Shown here: positions 24,256 to 36,125 of the stretch, in pieces | Layout: every line of letters begins with the position of its first letter | How positions within the stretch are numbered: the first letter of the stretch is position 1 | Source: Byssochlamys sp. IMV 00236 | Taxonomy: Eukaryota > Ascomycota > Eurotiomycetes > Eurotiales > Thermoascaceae | Direction: 5' to 3' | DNA length: 64,000 bases | Assembly: GCA_001931875.2 (NCBI GenBank) | Contig: MSJH02000656.1 | Location: 1-64,000, forward strand | Made by a program: the position numbers and the translations under genes | Notes under the pieces: generated by a model | Told to the model about the DNA's origin: nothing | The model's database searches: none | Seen by the model: the letters and a program-made list of their open reading frames with translations, nothing else

Positions 24256-25119
24256 ATGCCTCAAATCCCCGCGTCTTCTCTGTCTCCGTCTTCAGAACTC
24301 GCCCTCGTGGATGAATACCCACCGGTGGAGTTTATCAATATAAGGGCCTTAAAGGAGGCTGTTGCTTCAAAGAGAAAGGAACTACATGAAGGGGCCCAGG
24401 ACCAGTATCTCTCCTTCCGCCATGTCACATCGGAGGATTTTGCAAGGATTAAGGCACGTCGTGTTGAGATTATTGGACGCGGTCCCGCCTTCTTCTATCT
24501 TGGCGATATTGAAACCCTTATCATAAAGTTCCCTACTCGAGCACATGAGAAAGCTCATGCGACACTGGGTCAGCGGATTCAACTCAAAGTGTTTCAAATG
24601 GGAATTGCCTTTCGCGAATTTACGGCAGTCAACGCAACAGCGATGAAGGGTGGAAATAACTCTGAGAAGGAGGGTGACACGTCCTGGGTGAATCAGAGAC
24701 TCAGACCAAACAAGACAGATTGGCCCAATCTAGTTATCGAAGCAGGGATGTCTGAGCCTCTTACACGACTACAAAACGATGCAGAATGGTGGATTCAGAA
24801 CTCCGCCGGGGACGTGCTTATTGTCCTTGTTGTTTGGATCCGGCCGACTATTAAGAAAGTGAAGATAGAGAAGTGGATTCCTACCTCTGCGCAACCTTTA
24901 AGACACAGTGCCCGTCTTAATCTGCCCCAGGTATTGGCCACTAAAGTCGCCGATATCGAGATCGATCAATCGTCTACATCTGTTTGTCATGGTGCCCCTT
25001 TGCTGCTGGAGTTCGACAGGGTTTTCGGAAGACCACCACAGCAGCCCCTAGAGCACGATATCGTCTTCACACAGCAAGAACTGGAGGATTGGGCACGCGA
25101 TCTGTGGGTTGGGATCTGA
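24256..25119 (+). CDS. Fungal hypothetical protein, possible restriction-endonuclease-like fold
   Basis: A single-exon gene of 287 residues. The central block WPNLVIEAGMSEPLTRL, then NDAEWWIQNSAGD, then VLIVLVVWI resembles a large fungal family present in many copies per genome. In it a strand ends in an acidic residue (LVIEAG) and is followed by a helix with a DAxWW motif and another strand. This beta-alpha-beta order is like the core of Uma2/PD-(D/E)XK-type proteins, so a nuclease-related fold is a reasonable guess, but the third lysine of a classic active site is not evident. There is no signal peptide or membrane segment. The upstream leader is pyrimidine-rich and the ATG at 24256 is the first in frame. 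Next to it lies a truncated fragment of another such family. Function is unknown. Confidence 0.7.
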   Translation: MPQIPASSLSPSSELALVDEYPPVEFINIRALKEAVASKRKELHEGAQDQYLSFRHVTSEDFARIKARRVEIIGRGPAFFYLGDIETLIIKFPTRAHEKAHATLGQRIQLKVFQMGIAFREFTAVNATAMKGGNNSEKEGDTSWVNQRLRPNKTDWPNLVIEAGMSEPLTRLQNDAEWWIQNSAGDVLIVLVVWIRPTIKKVKIEKWIPTSAQPLRHSARLNLPQVLATKVADIEIDQSSTSVCHGAPLLLEFDRVFGRPPQQPLEHDIVFTQQELEDWARDLWVGI

Positions 25120-25261
25120 AAGGTGCCTATTTTTCTTTCTTTGGTTTGGTTCTGATTATATCTGACGGCTGAGAATACTATATACAGCGGACGGTTTGCC
25201 CCTTGCGGCCAAAACGTTTTCCTACAACACCATAACAGCGTACCACGTGTAGTTCTAGTAG

Positions 25262-25786
25262 ATACTGTACCTCAGTAATCCCGACAGAGAACGCATTGAG
25301 GGGCAAGATATCCGAATACGTCATTCCCAGAGTACAAAGAGGGCTTCGGGTAGGGTTTCATTCGATATTGGAGATTATGCAGAGGTCATCGGCAACTTCA
25401 AGCCTGACACTGCGTACTTTGCACTGCTAACCCAGGATGGCAGGAACTGGAACCGTGCTTCTGGTAACATTAAGTCGTGCTGGAAATGGAACACAGCTTT
25501 GGCCACCAATCCAGTTCCTAGGTATTGCTCGGAATACTATCGAGCACTCAGCCAGGTCAACTTCTACATGAATCAACATCATGCACGATACAGATTCCTT
25601 CTTACCAACCAGGAATTAGTCGTTTTTCGACGGTTACACAATAATGGTAACCTGGAAATTGCCCCATTAGTTCCATTCAATGCAGGAGGGACTATTGCAC
25701 AACCACAAACGACTGTTCTGTTGGCATTATGGTATATCAGAATGCTTGATGCGCAAGATCAAGGGGCTAATTGTTGGAATATGTAA
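25262..25786 (+). pseudogene. Truncated fragment of a multi-copy fungal hypothetical family
   Basis: An open frame of 174 codons follows a stop at 25259-25261 but has no ATG before the conserved block; the first in-frame Met is internal (25568 region). The translated blocks EVIGNFKPDTAYFAL, then GNIKSCWKWNTALA, then RALSQVNFYMNQHHARY, then LTNQELVVFRRL are typical of a family I recall as repeated in Aspergillus genomes. Its order (a strand with acidic-x-Lys, a helix with Q, then RYxFxLTNxELxxFRR) is like the N-terminal nuclease-fold domain of restriction subunits. Here the acidic residue before xK is Asn (NFK). The C-terminus stops early at NCWNM. It may instead be the 3' exon of a spliced gene, with an acceptor CTCAG ending at 25275; no convincing upstream exon was found. 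Confidence 0.5.
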
Positions 25787-27231
25787 ATAGTATTCCGGCA
25801 GATGATGTGTAGAGTGGGCTCCTTGACCTGAACTGAGTCTCCACTCCAGTATTGTTGACGAAAAACATAAATTGCAATATATTCTGGAATATATCTAACC
25901 TCTTGGTAGATCACATTCTGGTTTTCTTTCTCAATCCTGTATTCAAGGTCGTTCACGTACACTGGCAAGAGACAATAGCTGCACCTTTAAAAGACCTGTT
26001 CTAATTGCCGCACCAGTAAGTCAGTCTAGCTACATAGAAATCTATACTATTCTATACTTCGATAAGTATGTCTCGAACTTTCTTTCGGATGCGGTCGTAG
26101 GATAGATTTCGTTGGTCAATATCTAGGAGTATTGCCAAGTATGACGGGACGTCCAGGACGAAATCGGCGCTACGTATGGAGTCCGGATTGCCAGGATTGT
26201 CAGGACCATAGTGAATGTACCTTGTGACACGTTTTTCAGACGACGGAGAGCGAAAACGGACGCACTGTGGTTCCAGTTGGCGACATCATGACTGGAAGCA
26301 CTGACACGCAGGGACTTAGCCCGCAGTATCGTAGATACTCTCCAGCTCGAGAAGTAACTGGACTTAATGCGCATGCGGTCGATGAGCCTATGAAGATCAC
26401 AGCTCACGTAGAAGGAATGAGGGTATATTACGGTAAGTTCGGCTTCCATTCCAAGAGGAATGGGTGCTTAATTACGAGGCAGATCTTTCGACGCCTGGGA
26501 TGAAGAGTAAGCGCGTCTCTTCATAGTAGCTCTATATCAGCGTCACATATATTCCCGTCATCTACCCCTGCAATAACGCCATATCTAGTCTCTTCAGTAC
26601 AGACTTTGAATAGTTTCCCACATAGTCCACTTGCTCTCGTAACAATTGCCTTGGATAAATATCCGTCTGTAGGTCTCTATAATGTCTTCTGAAAAGGGAA
26701 AACTTGACTGTCGCATAATCCCGGCTATCATTTTATTTTCGACCGTAGTCCACTTGAATATATCTCTTGCTAATTATTAGCGCGTAGAACGGCCTTACAA
26801 TGGTGCAGCCTGATTAGTTCTCGCTTAAGACCTTCCGGATCGGGTGGAGATTAGACGTGTAGAGTGGGAACTGAATAGCAGCTTAGAAAGATAGCTCAAT
26901 ATAGTCCACGATGGCGCAAGACCGCATAACGGCCCGAGAAGCCCGTGCGGATCTAAAAGGAACGAAATCGTCGTACTATTTCTACTTGACTTTTGGACCA
27001 TCCATTGCTATCTATCCTGCAGAAAGCTTCCCCGCAGAATAATAATTGGTGCCGGGCTGCTCATATCGGCAACTAAGCTTCATAGTCATCTGTGACTGAA
27101 TCCTATCCAGTAAGAAGTGTCCTCTTAGATAAGGAACGGTTGAATGGCGGTATGAGGAATCGAAGTGTCATCTCTCACTTCTCGTGTACTCCAACCACGC
27201 TGTCCTGCAAGGCGTAGGCCATCAGCACGAG
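25787..27231. other. Intergenic, about 1.4 kb, no gene seen
   Basis: Promoter side of the ABC transporter. There are frames on both strands near 26123-26503 without motifs. AT-rich patches occur between 25860 and 26050. Confidence 0.5.
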
Positions 27232-30200
27232 ATGGAAAATCTCTGGGGAACTCTTCAGTTCCCTATGGCCGTGTCGGGCCTACATAAGGTGGATTCGACA
27301 ATATCATTAACAAAGCAATTACCCGAGAGGTGAGAAAGGTTTTACATTCTGGTCCTGTTGCCCGTACTGACTCTTGCTCAGGACATCATGGCAGAATAAG
27401 ACGCAACATGCTGCAGCCTTTGTAGCAAAGGGCGATTTGCACATCAGTTTCATAGCCATTTCATTGCTTGTACTGATGGCACGGTTGTTTCTAGATTTTG
27501 TTATTCCACTCAACCGAACCAGACAACGATTATCAGACACGACTTTTACAGGTGAAGTGAGACAATTTACACCTCTCAGATATGTATTTGGGCAATGCGT
27601 GTTTGTCACAGCGGCATTCGTACTTAGCATTGTATCAGTCAGTCATTCCGGAAGCTGGGAAAAATGCCTCCTCTTAGGATATATGCTCATCCTTTGCCTG
27701 GCTCGTTTTGTCTGCAAGTCAAGCTCATACAAATGTTGCATTTATCACCACCTCAATACCCTGGCCCTAGTGGCCACTATACTCCAGGCTATTCAGGTAC
27801 TTCTGCCCATGACGGCCATTGATTCCCCATCTCGACCACGACTTATTGAGCGTGCTCAACTGGTACTATTGGCTGCCGTTGTTCTCATGGCTTTCATCGC
27901 TCCTCGCCCTCGGCAAGCTTTACAGCTTGATAGAGAAGTTGGGGTGAGCTCCATAAAAGAAAAGGCTTCCCCAGAAGAAACCTGTTCTTGGTGGTCCTAC
28001 TACTGTTCGTATGGGTGGACTACATACATGATCCTTCGCGGATGCCGTCGCGATCTCAAGATGGAAGACCTTCCTCAAGTGCCTTCTTACGATGCGCCCC
28101 TCAAATGGTTATATGGTATCACAGCAGCAAGGCTGAAAGGAGGAAAGACTTTTTTAACGCTCTGTCGGCTTTTGAAGAAGGACATCAGAGTGCTAATATT
28201 CTGGTCCGTTGGTACGGCAGTATCAGAATATGTGGCACCATCGGCGATGTTACGTCTTCTTAGTTATCTTGAACAGCCGCAAGAGGCTGTGATACATCCT
28301 GCTGTCTGGATTGCATTGCTCTTCATTGGGCCCATGTGCCGGTCCCTCTGTTATCAACAGTATATCTTCAATGCTACTCGTGTCCTCGTTCGTTTAAACA
28401 TGTCATTGGTACAGGAAATATACCAAACAGCGCTCCGGTCCCATATCTATGATAATTCCGACGACCGTGGAGAACATGAAAGGCACACAGGGAAAGATCA
28501 AGGCAACCCCTCCAACCCGACCTCCAAGGAGGCACCCAAGTCTGGTCAGTCTAATATTACCAGTCTCATGTCATATGATGTGGATGCCATATACAATTCG
28601 AGAGATATCTTCTATGTTATGACCGCTGGGACAATCTCGGTCACGATAGCGATGACCCTCCTCTACCGAATGCTTGGTTGGCCGTCGTTGGTTGGAGTAT
28701 TTACTTTATTTCTGTTGACGCCTCTTCCGGCCGTATTGTCTAATCGTGTTTCCTCTATTCAGAGAGAGGTCATGCGTGCCACTGATGCTAGGCTGTCCAA
28801 AATCTCAGAATACCTAGGTTCTATTCGGACCTTGAAGTATTTTGGCTGGGAGCCCGCGATGGCGGAAAAGATCAATGAACTCCGGTCTGTCGAACAAAAA
28901 CGCTTGTGGAAGCGCAATATTCTGGTGGCTATCATCGCAGTGTCTGGAGACTTTCTACCGATGGTCAGCTTACTTGCCATGTTTTCTACAGTGGTTCTCT
29001 TCACCGATATCCCTTTGAACGCACCGGTAGCCTTCACTTCCCTCTCCATTATGGAAACTCTCCGTCTTCAGTTTGTTTGGCTCTCAAATATCATTCGAAA
29101 TGCGTCGCAGGGAATGGAGTCTCTTCGTCGCCTGGATCACTTCTTCGAGTCAGCTGTCCCAATCAAGCATCACCCAACTGGGCCGCCTGAGTTCAAGAAC
29201 GCGACTTTCCGCCGTACCCCGGTAGCGACATTCAAGCTGCAGGACTTGACTGTTCGCTTTCTCGACGGGAAGTTGAATGTCATTACAGGACCAACAGGCA
29301 GCGGAAAGACATCTCTGCTTCTATCTTTACTAGGAGAGACCATCCTAGAGGCAGGCGAAGCAACATGTCCGAGAGACATAGCTTACGTCCCTCAAGCAGC
29401 ATGGCTTCAGAATGACACCATAAGAAATAATATTCTCTTCTTCGCCCCATACGATGAAGAACGTTATAATTCTGTTATCCACGCGTGCGGTCTGGTACAG
29501 GATATCGGACAACTTCCGGGCGGCGACCAGACTATCGTTGGAGAGAAGGGGCAAAGTCTCTCAGGGGGTCAAAAACAGCGTGTTTCACTGGCAAGAGCTG
29601 TTTACTCTCGTGCATCGACATTGGTCCTTGACGACGTATTCTCTGCTCTGGACACACACACTACCAGCGCAGTCTATGAAGGATGCTTCCGCAGCGGTAT
29701 GCTGCAAGGTCGGACGGTGATCCTGGTCACTCATCTGCCAAGTGCCTTGCGAGATGCAAGCCTGATAGTTAACCTCGACCGTGGAGCCATTTTGTCGGTG
29801 CGGACGTCCGAAGAGGGTGATTTGTTATTGGAATCCAGCCAGTGTTCCGTTGACACTGTCGTTGAAGACGATTCAGGATCACCGCCTCTTCTAGAATCAA
29901 TAGAGTCTGGATCAGTACAAAGTACTTCTGGGGTACTGAAAATAGAAGATCCGAAGAATGCGCCAGGCCGATTAGTTGAAGAGACGTCAGCAAAGGGCCG
30001 CATTCCACGGACACTAGGTTAGTACGAGATGTGATTTCAGCTGCCTGGTATCTAACTTTTCTGTAGTTTTCAGATATATGCTTCTATTCGGTGGCTATCC
30101 CTATGCCTGTTTAGCGATCTTTGTGTCGCTTACAGTCCAAGTCACCTATTTTTCAATCACCTATTGGCTCTCTATATGGACAGGGTCATACGCACGAGAC

Positions 30201-31911
30201 GAGCCACCGTCCAACTCGAAGTTCTATCTCGGCGTCTATGCAGTCATTGTGGTCACTTTCATAAGTCTTCAGTTCATCAACAACATCATCTACCAAAGGG
30301 GTGCGTGGGTCGCGGCAGGAAGATTGCACTCTGAGCTTGCTACAGCAGTTCTATCAGCCCCTGTCTCATGGTTTGATCAGAATCCAATTGGTCGAGCTAT
30401 AAACCGCTTTGGAAATGATATGCGATCTCTAGATGCCGTTTTGGTCACTTGGCTTAGGCAGTCTGCTGATAACATTCTCCGCTTCTTCTTCCGGCTTGCA
30501 AGCATAGCATCCATTATGCCGATATTCGCTCTTCCTGCCGCGATCATATGTAGTATTGGCTTCATCATCGGAGAAATGTATACACGCGCACAAGTGTCAA
30601 TCAAGCGTTTGACTGCTATCAACTATTCACCTGTCTTTACTCACTTTACTGACACGCTAGCGGGGATGACTGTCATCAGAGCAAGGCAGGGCATGGAAAG
30701 TGTCTTCCAGGAACTCCTGGCAGATAAGCTCGCGGCGCATACGCAGGCATCAGAAGCTCAATATAATTGTAACCGCTGGGTCTCTGTCCGTTCCGACCTT
30801 TGCGCTGCTACTATTGCAGCTGCAGCTGGCTGCATCGCTTATCTCAAACCCGGGCCCCCTGGTCTGGTTGGATTTTCTCTCACAAATGCTATCGGTCTAA
30901 GTCAGACTATCCTAGTTCTTGTTCGAACATTGAACGAACTAGAAGTCGAGTTGAACTCTTTCGAGCGTGTGAAGGAATACACACAGATCGAACCAGAGGA
31001 GAGCGTGGCCGAACAGGAGAAATCACGCATGAAGAGTGTTCCCGCTGGATGGCCAACCTCCGGCTGCATCGAGTTCCAGCACGTAACTGCTCGGTACCAT
31101 CATGATGGTCCCGATGTATTGAAAGATGTTACCTTCACTGCAAAACCCGGACAGCGGATCGCCATAGTCGGACGTACGGGAAGCGGGAAGAGCACACTAG
31201 GATTGTCACTGCTACGGTTTACGGATATAGTGTCTGGGAAAGTCATGATTGATGGCATTGATATCACAGAGATACCGCTACATCGTCTACGGACAAGCAT
31301 TAGTCTCATCCCTCAGGAACCAGTGCTTTTCTCCGGCGATATCCGATCCAATCTTGACCCGTTCGGTCAGTTAGATGAAACAGATTTGCAGACTGCACTT
31401 TCTGCATGCACAGCGATTGAGGTCCCAAAGTCCGATGACTCGACAGATAATTCTCATCCTCATCTGCTCAGCCTTAATACTCCTGTTGCGTCTAACGGCG
31501 AGAACTTTAGCCAAGGTCAACGACAGGTTCTTGGGCTGGCACGGGCAATCAGTCGTCGGACGAAAGTCGTTCTCCTAGATGAAGCAACAGCATCGGTTGA
31601 TCACCGCACAGATGAGCATATCCAGCAGATTATTCGTTCCGAATTCCCAGATTCGACCATTATCGCAATCGCCCATCGACTACGCACGATTATAGATTAC
31701 GATTGCGTCATCGTCATGGGAAGTGGAGAGATCCTCGAGTATGTATATTCTTTGTCCCAGTTATGCTTTGTTAGTGGAAGATTCTAACTACAAGTATAGG
31801 ATTGGCTCACCAGCGGACTTGATTGAGAGTAAGGGTGTGTTCTGGGATATGCTAATGAACACGGGAGAGTATGATGAGCTCATGACGAAACTGAAGTCAA
31901 ACGCAAATTGA
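27232..31911 (+). CDS. ABCC (MRP-type) ABC transporter
   Basis: Four exons: 27232-27329, 27382-30017, 30067-31738 and 31800-31911, 1,505 residues, all in phase. The order is an N-terminal membrane domain (TMD0-like helices in the first 200 residues), TMD1, NBD1, TMD2, NBD2. NBD1 has Walker A GPTGSGKTS (about residue 668), signature LSGGQKQR and Walker B LVLDDVFSALD. Its Asp replaces the usual catalytic Glu, as is common in the degenerate site of ABCC proteins. NBD2 has Walker A GRTGSGKST (about 1279), signature FSQGQRQ and Walker B VVLLDEATASVD, the catalytically competent site. Members export conjugates, bile acids, drugs or metals across the plasma or vacuolar membrane; the substrate here is unknown. 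The first exon was added because splicing 27330-27381 joins an ATG-initiated 32-codon leader in frame. Confidence 0.92.
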
Positions 31912-32422
31912 ACAAAAGTTGAGAATTGATCACGATGGTATGCTTTGCACTTATTGATTTCAAAACTGAAGTTTTAGAACGGAGATGGGTCCTGGCGTCA
32001 TTTAGATACTACGGAGTAGTAGTTGCAGTACTTAAACCAGCTTATAGCATGGCAAAAGTCAAATTGAATTCAATCTAAGATCCATTTGATACTCCTGTAG
32101 ACTACCTGTAGCTAAACAAATAGTTCCTGCGTCGTAAGAGGATTAATTAGTCAATTTCTCGTCAACGACAACTTTGCGAGGAATAACAAGCATGTCTATC
32201 CAATATGGACAATCCTTACCGTTGATGACATAATCGCCCGACTTCCCCGGCTAGCGTAGGTCATCAGCCCTAAGCCCTAAGCCCTGTGATCTCGCGTACG
32301 CACTGGCGGCTCATCCAACCAAAACCTCGCGAACTTTATCGAACGGACCCCGACTTCCACATCGACGACAATCGACCTTCGACGACAACTCCATCCAGCA
32401 ACCACCGTCGCCAACCGTCGAA
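31912..32422. other. Intergenic, promoter of eL36
   Basis: It contains the 3' flank of the ABC transporter and the compact eL36 promoter with its telobox-like tandem. No gene is seen. Confidence 0.6.
32266..32285. promoter_or_regulatory. Tandem telobox-like element (AGCCCTAA repeats) upstream of eL36
   Basis: Two complete AGCCCTAA units and a third partial AGCCCT follow one another without gap, 138-157 bp upstream of the eL36 start codon. Telobox-type CCCTAA elements, bound by Tbf1-like factors, are known in ribosomal-protein promoters of filamentous fungi. The position fits that role. Confidence 0.55.
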
Positions 32423-33347
32423 ATGGCTCAGGAACGCACCGGCCTCATTGTTGGCCTCAACAAGGGTCACGTATGTGATATCTCCCTGCATCGAAATCCC
32501 TCATGTCGTTTTGCAGCAGCCCCGTTGAATATCGCCGGTTGAGGAAATTTTTCGTCGCGATGGCACAAGAGGAGAGCACAACGGCACAGCCATAACGTGA
32601 ATCTTGGACGATCAGCCTGTGGATTACTGAGATTGAGGATTGATTTTGATATCATCCAGGCCGGATTCGCGGCCTCTTGTGTCTAGCGGAGGAAATATTT
32701 CCAACGCGGCGATATATTCATGGGAATGGAAAGGCCCAACGCCCTTCTGCAGAGACGAATCGGCAATGAAGAAAAATACACACAGGAAGGGAATTGCTGA
32801 CATGTATTCTTTTGGGAATTATAGAAAACCACTCCTCACCAGACCCCCAAGAGCCGCATCAGCCGTACCAAGGGCCACCTCTCCAAGCGCACTGCTTTCG
32901 TCCGGGAGGTCGTTAAGGAGGTTGCCGGTCTCGCCCCCTATGAGCGTCGTGTTGTCGAACTTCTGAGAAACGCTCAGGACAAGCGTGCTCGTAAGCTCGC
33001 CAAGAAGAGGGTACGTGAGATATCTGAAGAATTGCTTTATCCGATTTGAGGGGAACGAGTGGTCTAGTCGACGATTGCCAATGGAGTGGATATGACATGG
33101 GTGATATCTTGGAACTTGTCGTTCCATTGTCTCTTGGAATGACTGGGTAATTGGACAATTATCCATGTCAAGTCCTCCATAGTATCTTCCAATCGGACCA
33201 CTCGCCCCTTACAATCATAGGTAGAGACGATCGTGAAGTCAAGACTAACGTGTTTCTCACCAACAGCTCGGTACCTTCGGCCGTGCCAAGCGCAAGGTCG
33301 ACGAGATGCAGAAGGTCATTGCTGAGGCCAGGAGAGCTGGTCACTAA
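32423..33347 (+). CDS. 60S ribosomal protein eL36
   Basis: Three exons: 32423-32470, 32825-33010 and 33267-33347, 104 residues, the normal eL36 length. The sequence reads [16 protein letters not shown], then a KTTP segment, [44 protein letters not shown] and [15 protein letters not shown], the family hallmark order. It is a basic protein of the large ribosomal subunit. Both introns are long for this genome (354 and 256 nt), which is common in ribosomal protein genes. The start codon lies 138 bp after a CCCTAA-rich telobox-like tandem. Confidence 0.97.
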
Positions 33348-34037
33348 ATTCGTGCTCCTTAATCGGAAAAGGTCACGGATGGAGTGAAAAGTGGTTGTTG
33401 TTGTCGCTTGGGCCGGAGAATCGGAGGAGGAGCAGCAGCATGTCCCATGTTTCTTCTCCTTTTGTTTTTTTATCCATCGAACGTCCCTTTTATTTTAACG
33501 GAATATCCTAAAACGAGACCAAAGATGGAAATAGGCATGGAATCAAAAAAGACGATTTCAAGAACACAAAACAAAAAGGAGCTCTCTAACCTATCCGACT
33601 TTTTCTGCAATTACCGAGCATCTGGAAAACAAGGTTGAGCAGGAAAAGAAAGGCAAAAAGGAGGATAAAAAGGGAAAAGGGAAATGGACATGCGGGCTTC
33701 TGGGATGGAAAAAGTGATGTACGCTATGTTTGTATGACAGCTTGGCGTCGGACATTTTCTGGACCCTATCTCGTCGAGCAATGTGGTCTTGTGCTTCTGA
33801 GCCTGGCGATCCTAGATACATGCCTCCTCGATCGATCTTAATGAATCTATCTTCTCCAGACCGTGCAATAGTTGATTCTACTCTCAAGAGAGACATGCTT
33901 CATTCATGGATGTGATGCAACGTGAATTCTAAATGGAAGATCTACGTACATACTTCATCAGCGAGACCTATGCAGATGGTTGGAAATGGCATTATTCCAT
34001 TACGTAGCATAAATCATAATACAGGTCTTGTGTTCTT
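33348..34037. other. Intergenic between convergent genes eL36 and the Ubx4-like gene
   Basis: It is 3' flank from both sides. No gene is seen. It includes AT-rich and A-rich stretches near 33500-33720. Confidence 0.6.
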
Positions 34038-35663
34038 TCATTTCTTGCCAGGCAGCTTCAACCACTTGGGCACGCCTCCTGTGCCTCCTTTCCGCTTGGT
34101 CTCATTGCTTGCTGCCGCGGACGGTCCTCCCAGTGACCTGCTTGGTTGTTCTGGCTCCTCGAGGGCTTTGATTTCCTCCACCTTGATATCCTGGGCTTGG
34201 CTCCTCAGCTCCGGTTTCAAGAGCATCGCCCCGCTGCCGCGAGCAGCGAGGGAGGCGTTAGGGTCCCATGAGAAGTTGACCAGCATGCGTCCCTTCATAC
34301 CCAAGTCCCGAATCAAGAGAGATGTGTCTGAATCTGGAATACTCGAATGGCTCCTCTTACCACCAATGAGTGCAGGCGCACCAGGGGTGCTCAGATTAAA
34401 CTTCTCAGCAGTAAATGGCTCATCTAGACAACTTCTAACGAAGTCATACAAGGTCTTTCCAGTGTCTTCTTGCCCGAACTTCGCTACCACCTGACTTTGG
34501 TCTGGGAAACGGACTTTGACGTCGATTTCTTTGATGCTCGCTAGTAGCTGCTGTTCAGCTGCTGCTTTGGCAGCGATCTCTGCATCTGTCGGGAGACGAG
34601 TTGGACGAGACGAAGCGTTCAACCGGTCTTGGTGAGACTTGGCATGCTCAACGGACGGAATATAGTCGTTCTCATCATATTTGGTCTGGGCTGATTGTGG
34701 AGTTGAGCTGGAAGGCGGCCGATAGACTGTCACCGGTCTGGAAAAGACTGTCTGGGTCTGTGGTGGTTCTGTTGAGGGTGTCTCGGGTGCTGCAGGTTGC
34801 GAGACAGGCTCTGCTGGAATGCCACCAACTGCTTCCGCAGCTGGGTCAGGAGTAGGAGACACTCGTGCCGTCACCGATGGGTTCGTGTCATCAATCGTAC
34901 GTCCTTCCTGGATAGGTGTAACGGCCTCTGCAATCTCACCAGACTTGTCTTCAAAAGACTGGAAGTACTCTCCTATCTTCTGCATAGCCTCTTCTAGCGG
35001 CTCCGATGTTGTCCGGAAAGTTAGTCTCATGAGGACATTCCCACTATTGTAGCCCAGCTGTGCTAGTGACTTCTGCAGGTCTGTAAATGACGACAGTTCT
35101 CTGCCCATAATCTGAATAACAGGAGTCTGATAATACAGTCTCCCAGCGCCCGCACTGCCGCTGTCCGCCGCCGGTGCTCCCCTGCCTGTCAGGTTCCTTG
35201 TTTTTCCATCACCCGCGACCCCAGCCTCGAACTTCCGTAGGACCAGCCATAGTGTCGTGTTGCTTGGGAACTTGTCGAGGACACGCCCATTTGGCACCCC
35301 CTGGGCTTCTGATTCCGGTAGTTGTAAACCGACAGTTACAACGGAGGGTGACCGTGACGCTTGGACAAGCTCAAGCTTGGCCCCAGAGCTGAGGCCAGAA
35401 AGACGAAAAGACAATGACAGATCTAGTTGTTTACTCTTATGTCTTTTGTGAGAAGTCAGTACAACTGGAATCCCATCACCGATCTGTCAAGCAACATCCC
35501 CGCTCAGAGGAATGGTAAGGACTTACTTTAAGCCATACTGGTTGGCATCTAGATTCAGTTTGGCGCAGGCTTCCTGGAGGATATCTGCCAGGTGCTTATT
35601 TGGCGTCGTCTTCACAGTGGCTCTGCGAGCGCTCGCATCAATCACCACGACGTGGGAGCTCAT
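34038..35663 (-). CDS. TUG/Ubx4-like UBX-domain protein (Cdc48/p97 adaptor)
   Basis: Two exons: 35663-35527 and 35442-34038, 513 residues in frame. The first 75 residues are a ubiquitin-like TUG-UBL1 domain (SSHVVVIDASARRATVKTTP, then a DILQEAC helix, DANQYGLK, and LDLSLSFRLSGLSSGAKLEL). A C-terminal UBX domain starts near VKVRFPDQSQVVAKF and runs to the GRMLVNFSWDP strand. The middle is Pro/Ser/Thr-rich and disordered. By family, TUG/ASPL and yeast Ubx4 bind the Cdc48 ATPase and tune its hexamer assembly and delivery of ubiquitinated clients, which fits its divergent pairing with a proteasome gene 462 bp away. The intron lies within the UBL domain. The tail ends KLPGKK. Confidence 0.88.
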
Positions 35664-36125
35664 GGCCAGTAGGTAGCCCGAGGGCTCGATTCAATATGGC
35701 GGGGCAGTAGTTATATGGGGTGAAACTGCCTCTGCAGCAGTCTGGGAATTAAGCAGAAAATCTCCAGAATTCAGTCGAGAGTTCGTTCTTTTTCACTTCC
35801 GTCTCACTGGAGAAATGTAGGCCTATATTATCGCGGGGAAGGTAGGGCAAGAGAGTCAAGTTTGTCTCTTGGTTCGATGCTCTTCCGTCGCGGGCAAACA
35901 GGCAGCGGGCGAATCGTCATCCGGACGAGAGCTGGTGGTGGCCCGAGCTCTCGGCGGCTCACGCGTGTCTCTCTGGCTACCTGGAGAGCTCCAGGGCATC
36001 AAGTCGACTTCCTCCGCTTCAGCTCACCACGCCTTAGATACCCGCCATCAGACCCTCTCTTGCGCTCTGGAGAGCTCGTTTCGTTTGGACTTGTATCGGT
36101 ACTTGGTCAGAATTCACGACTCATC
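35664..36125. promoter_or_regulatory. Shared divergent promoter region, Ubx4-like gene and proteasome beta3
   Basis: This stretch of 462 bp separates the two start codons of head-to-head genes, with no third gene in it. It must hold both promoters and leaders. I did not find an exact copy of the yeast PACE (GGTGGCAAA) element; the nearest is GGTGGCCCG near 35937. Confidence 0.6.
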
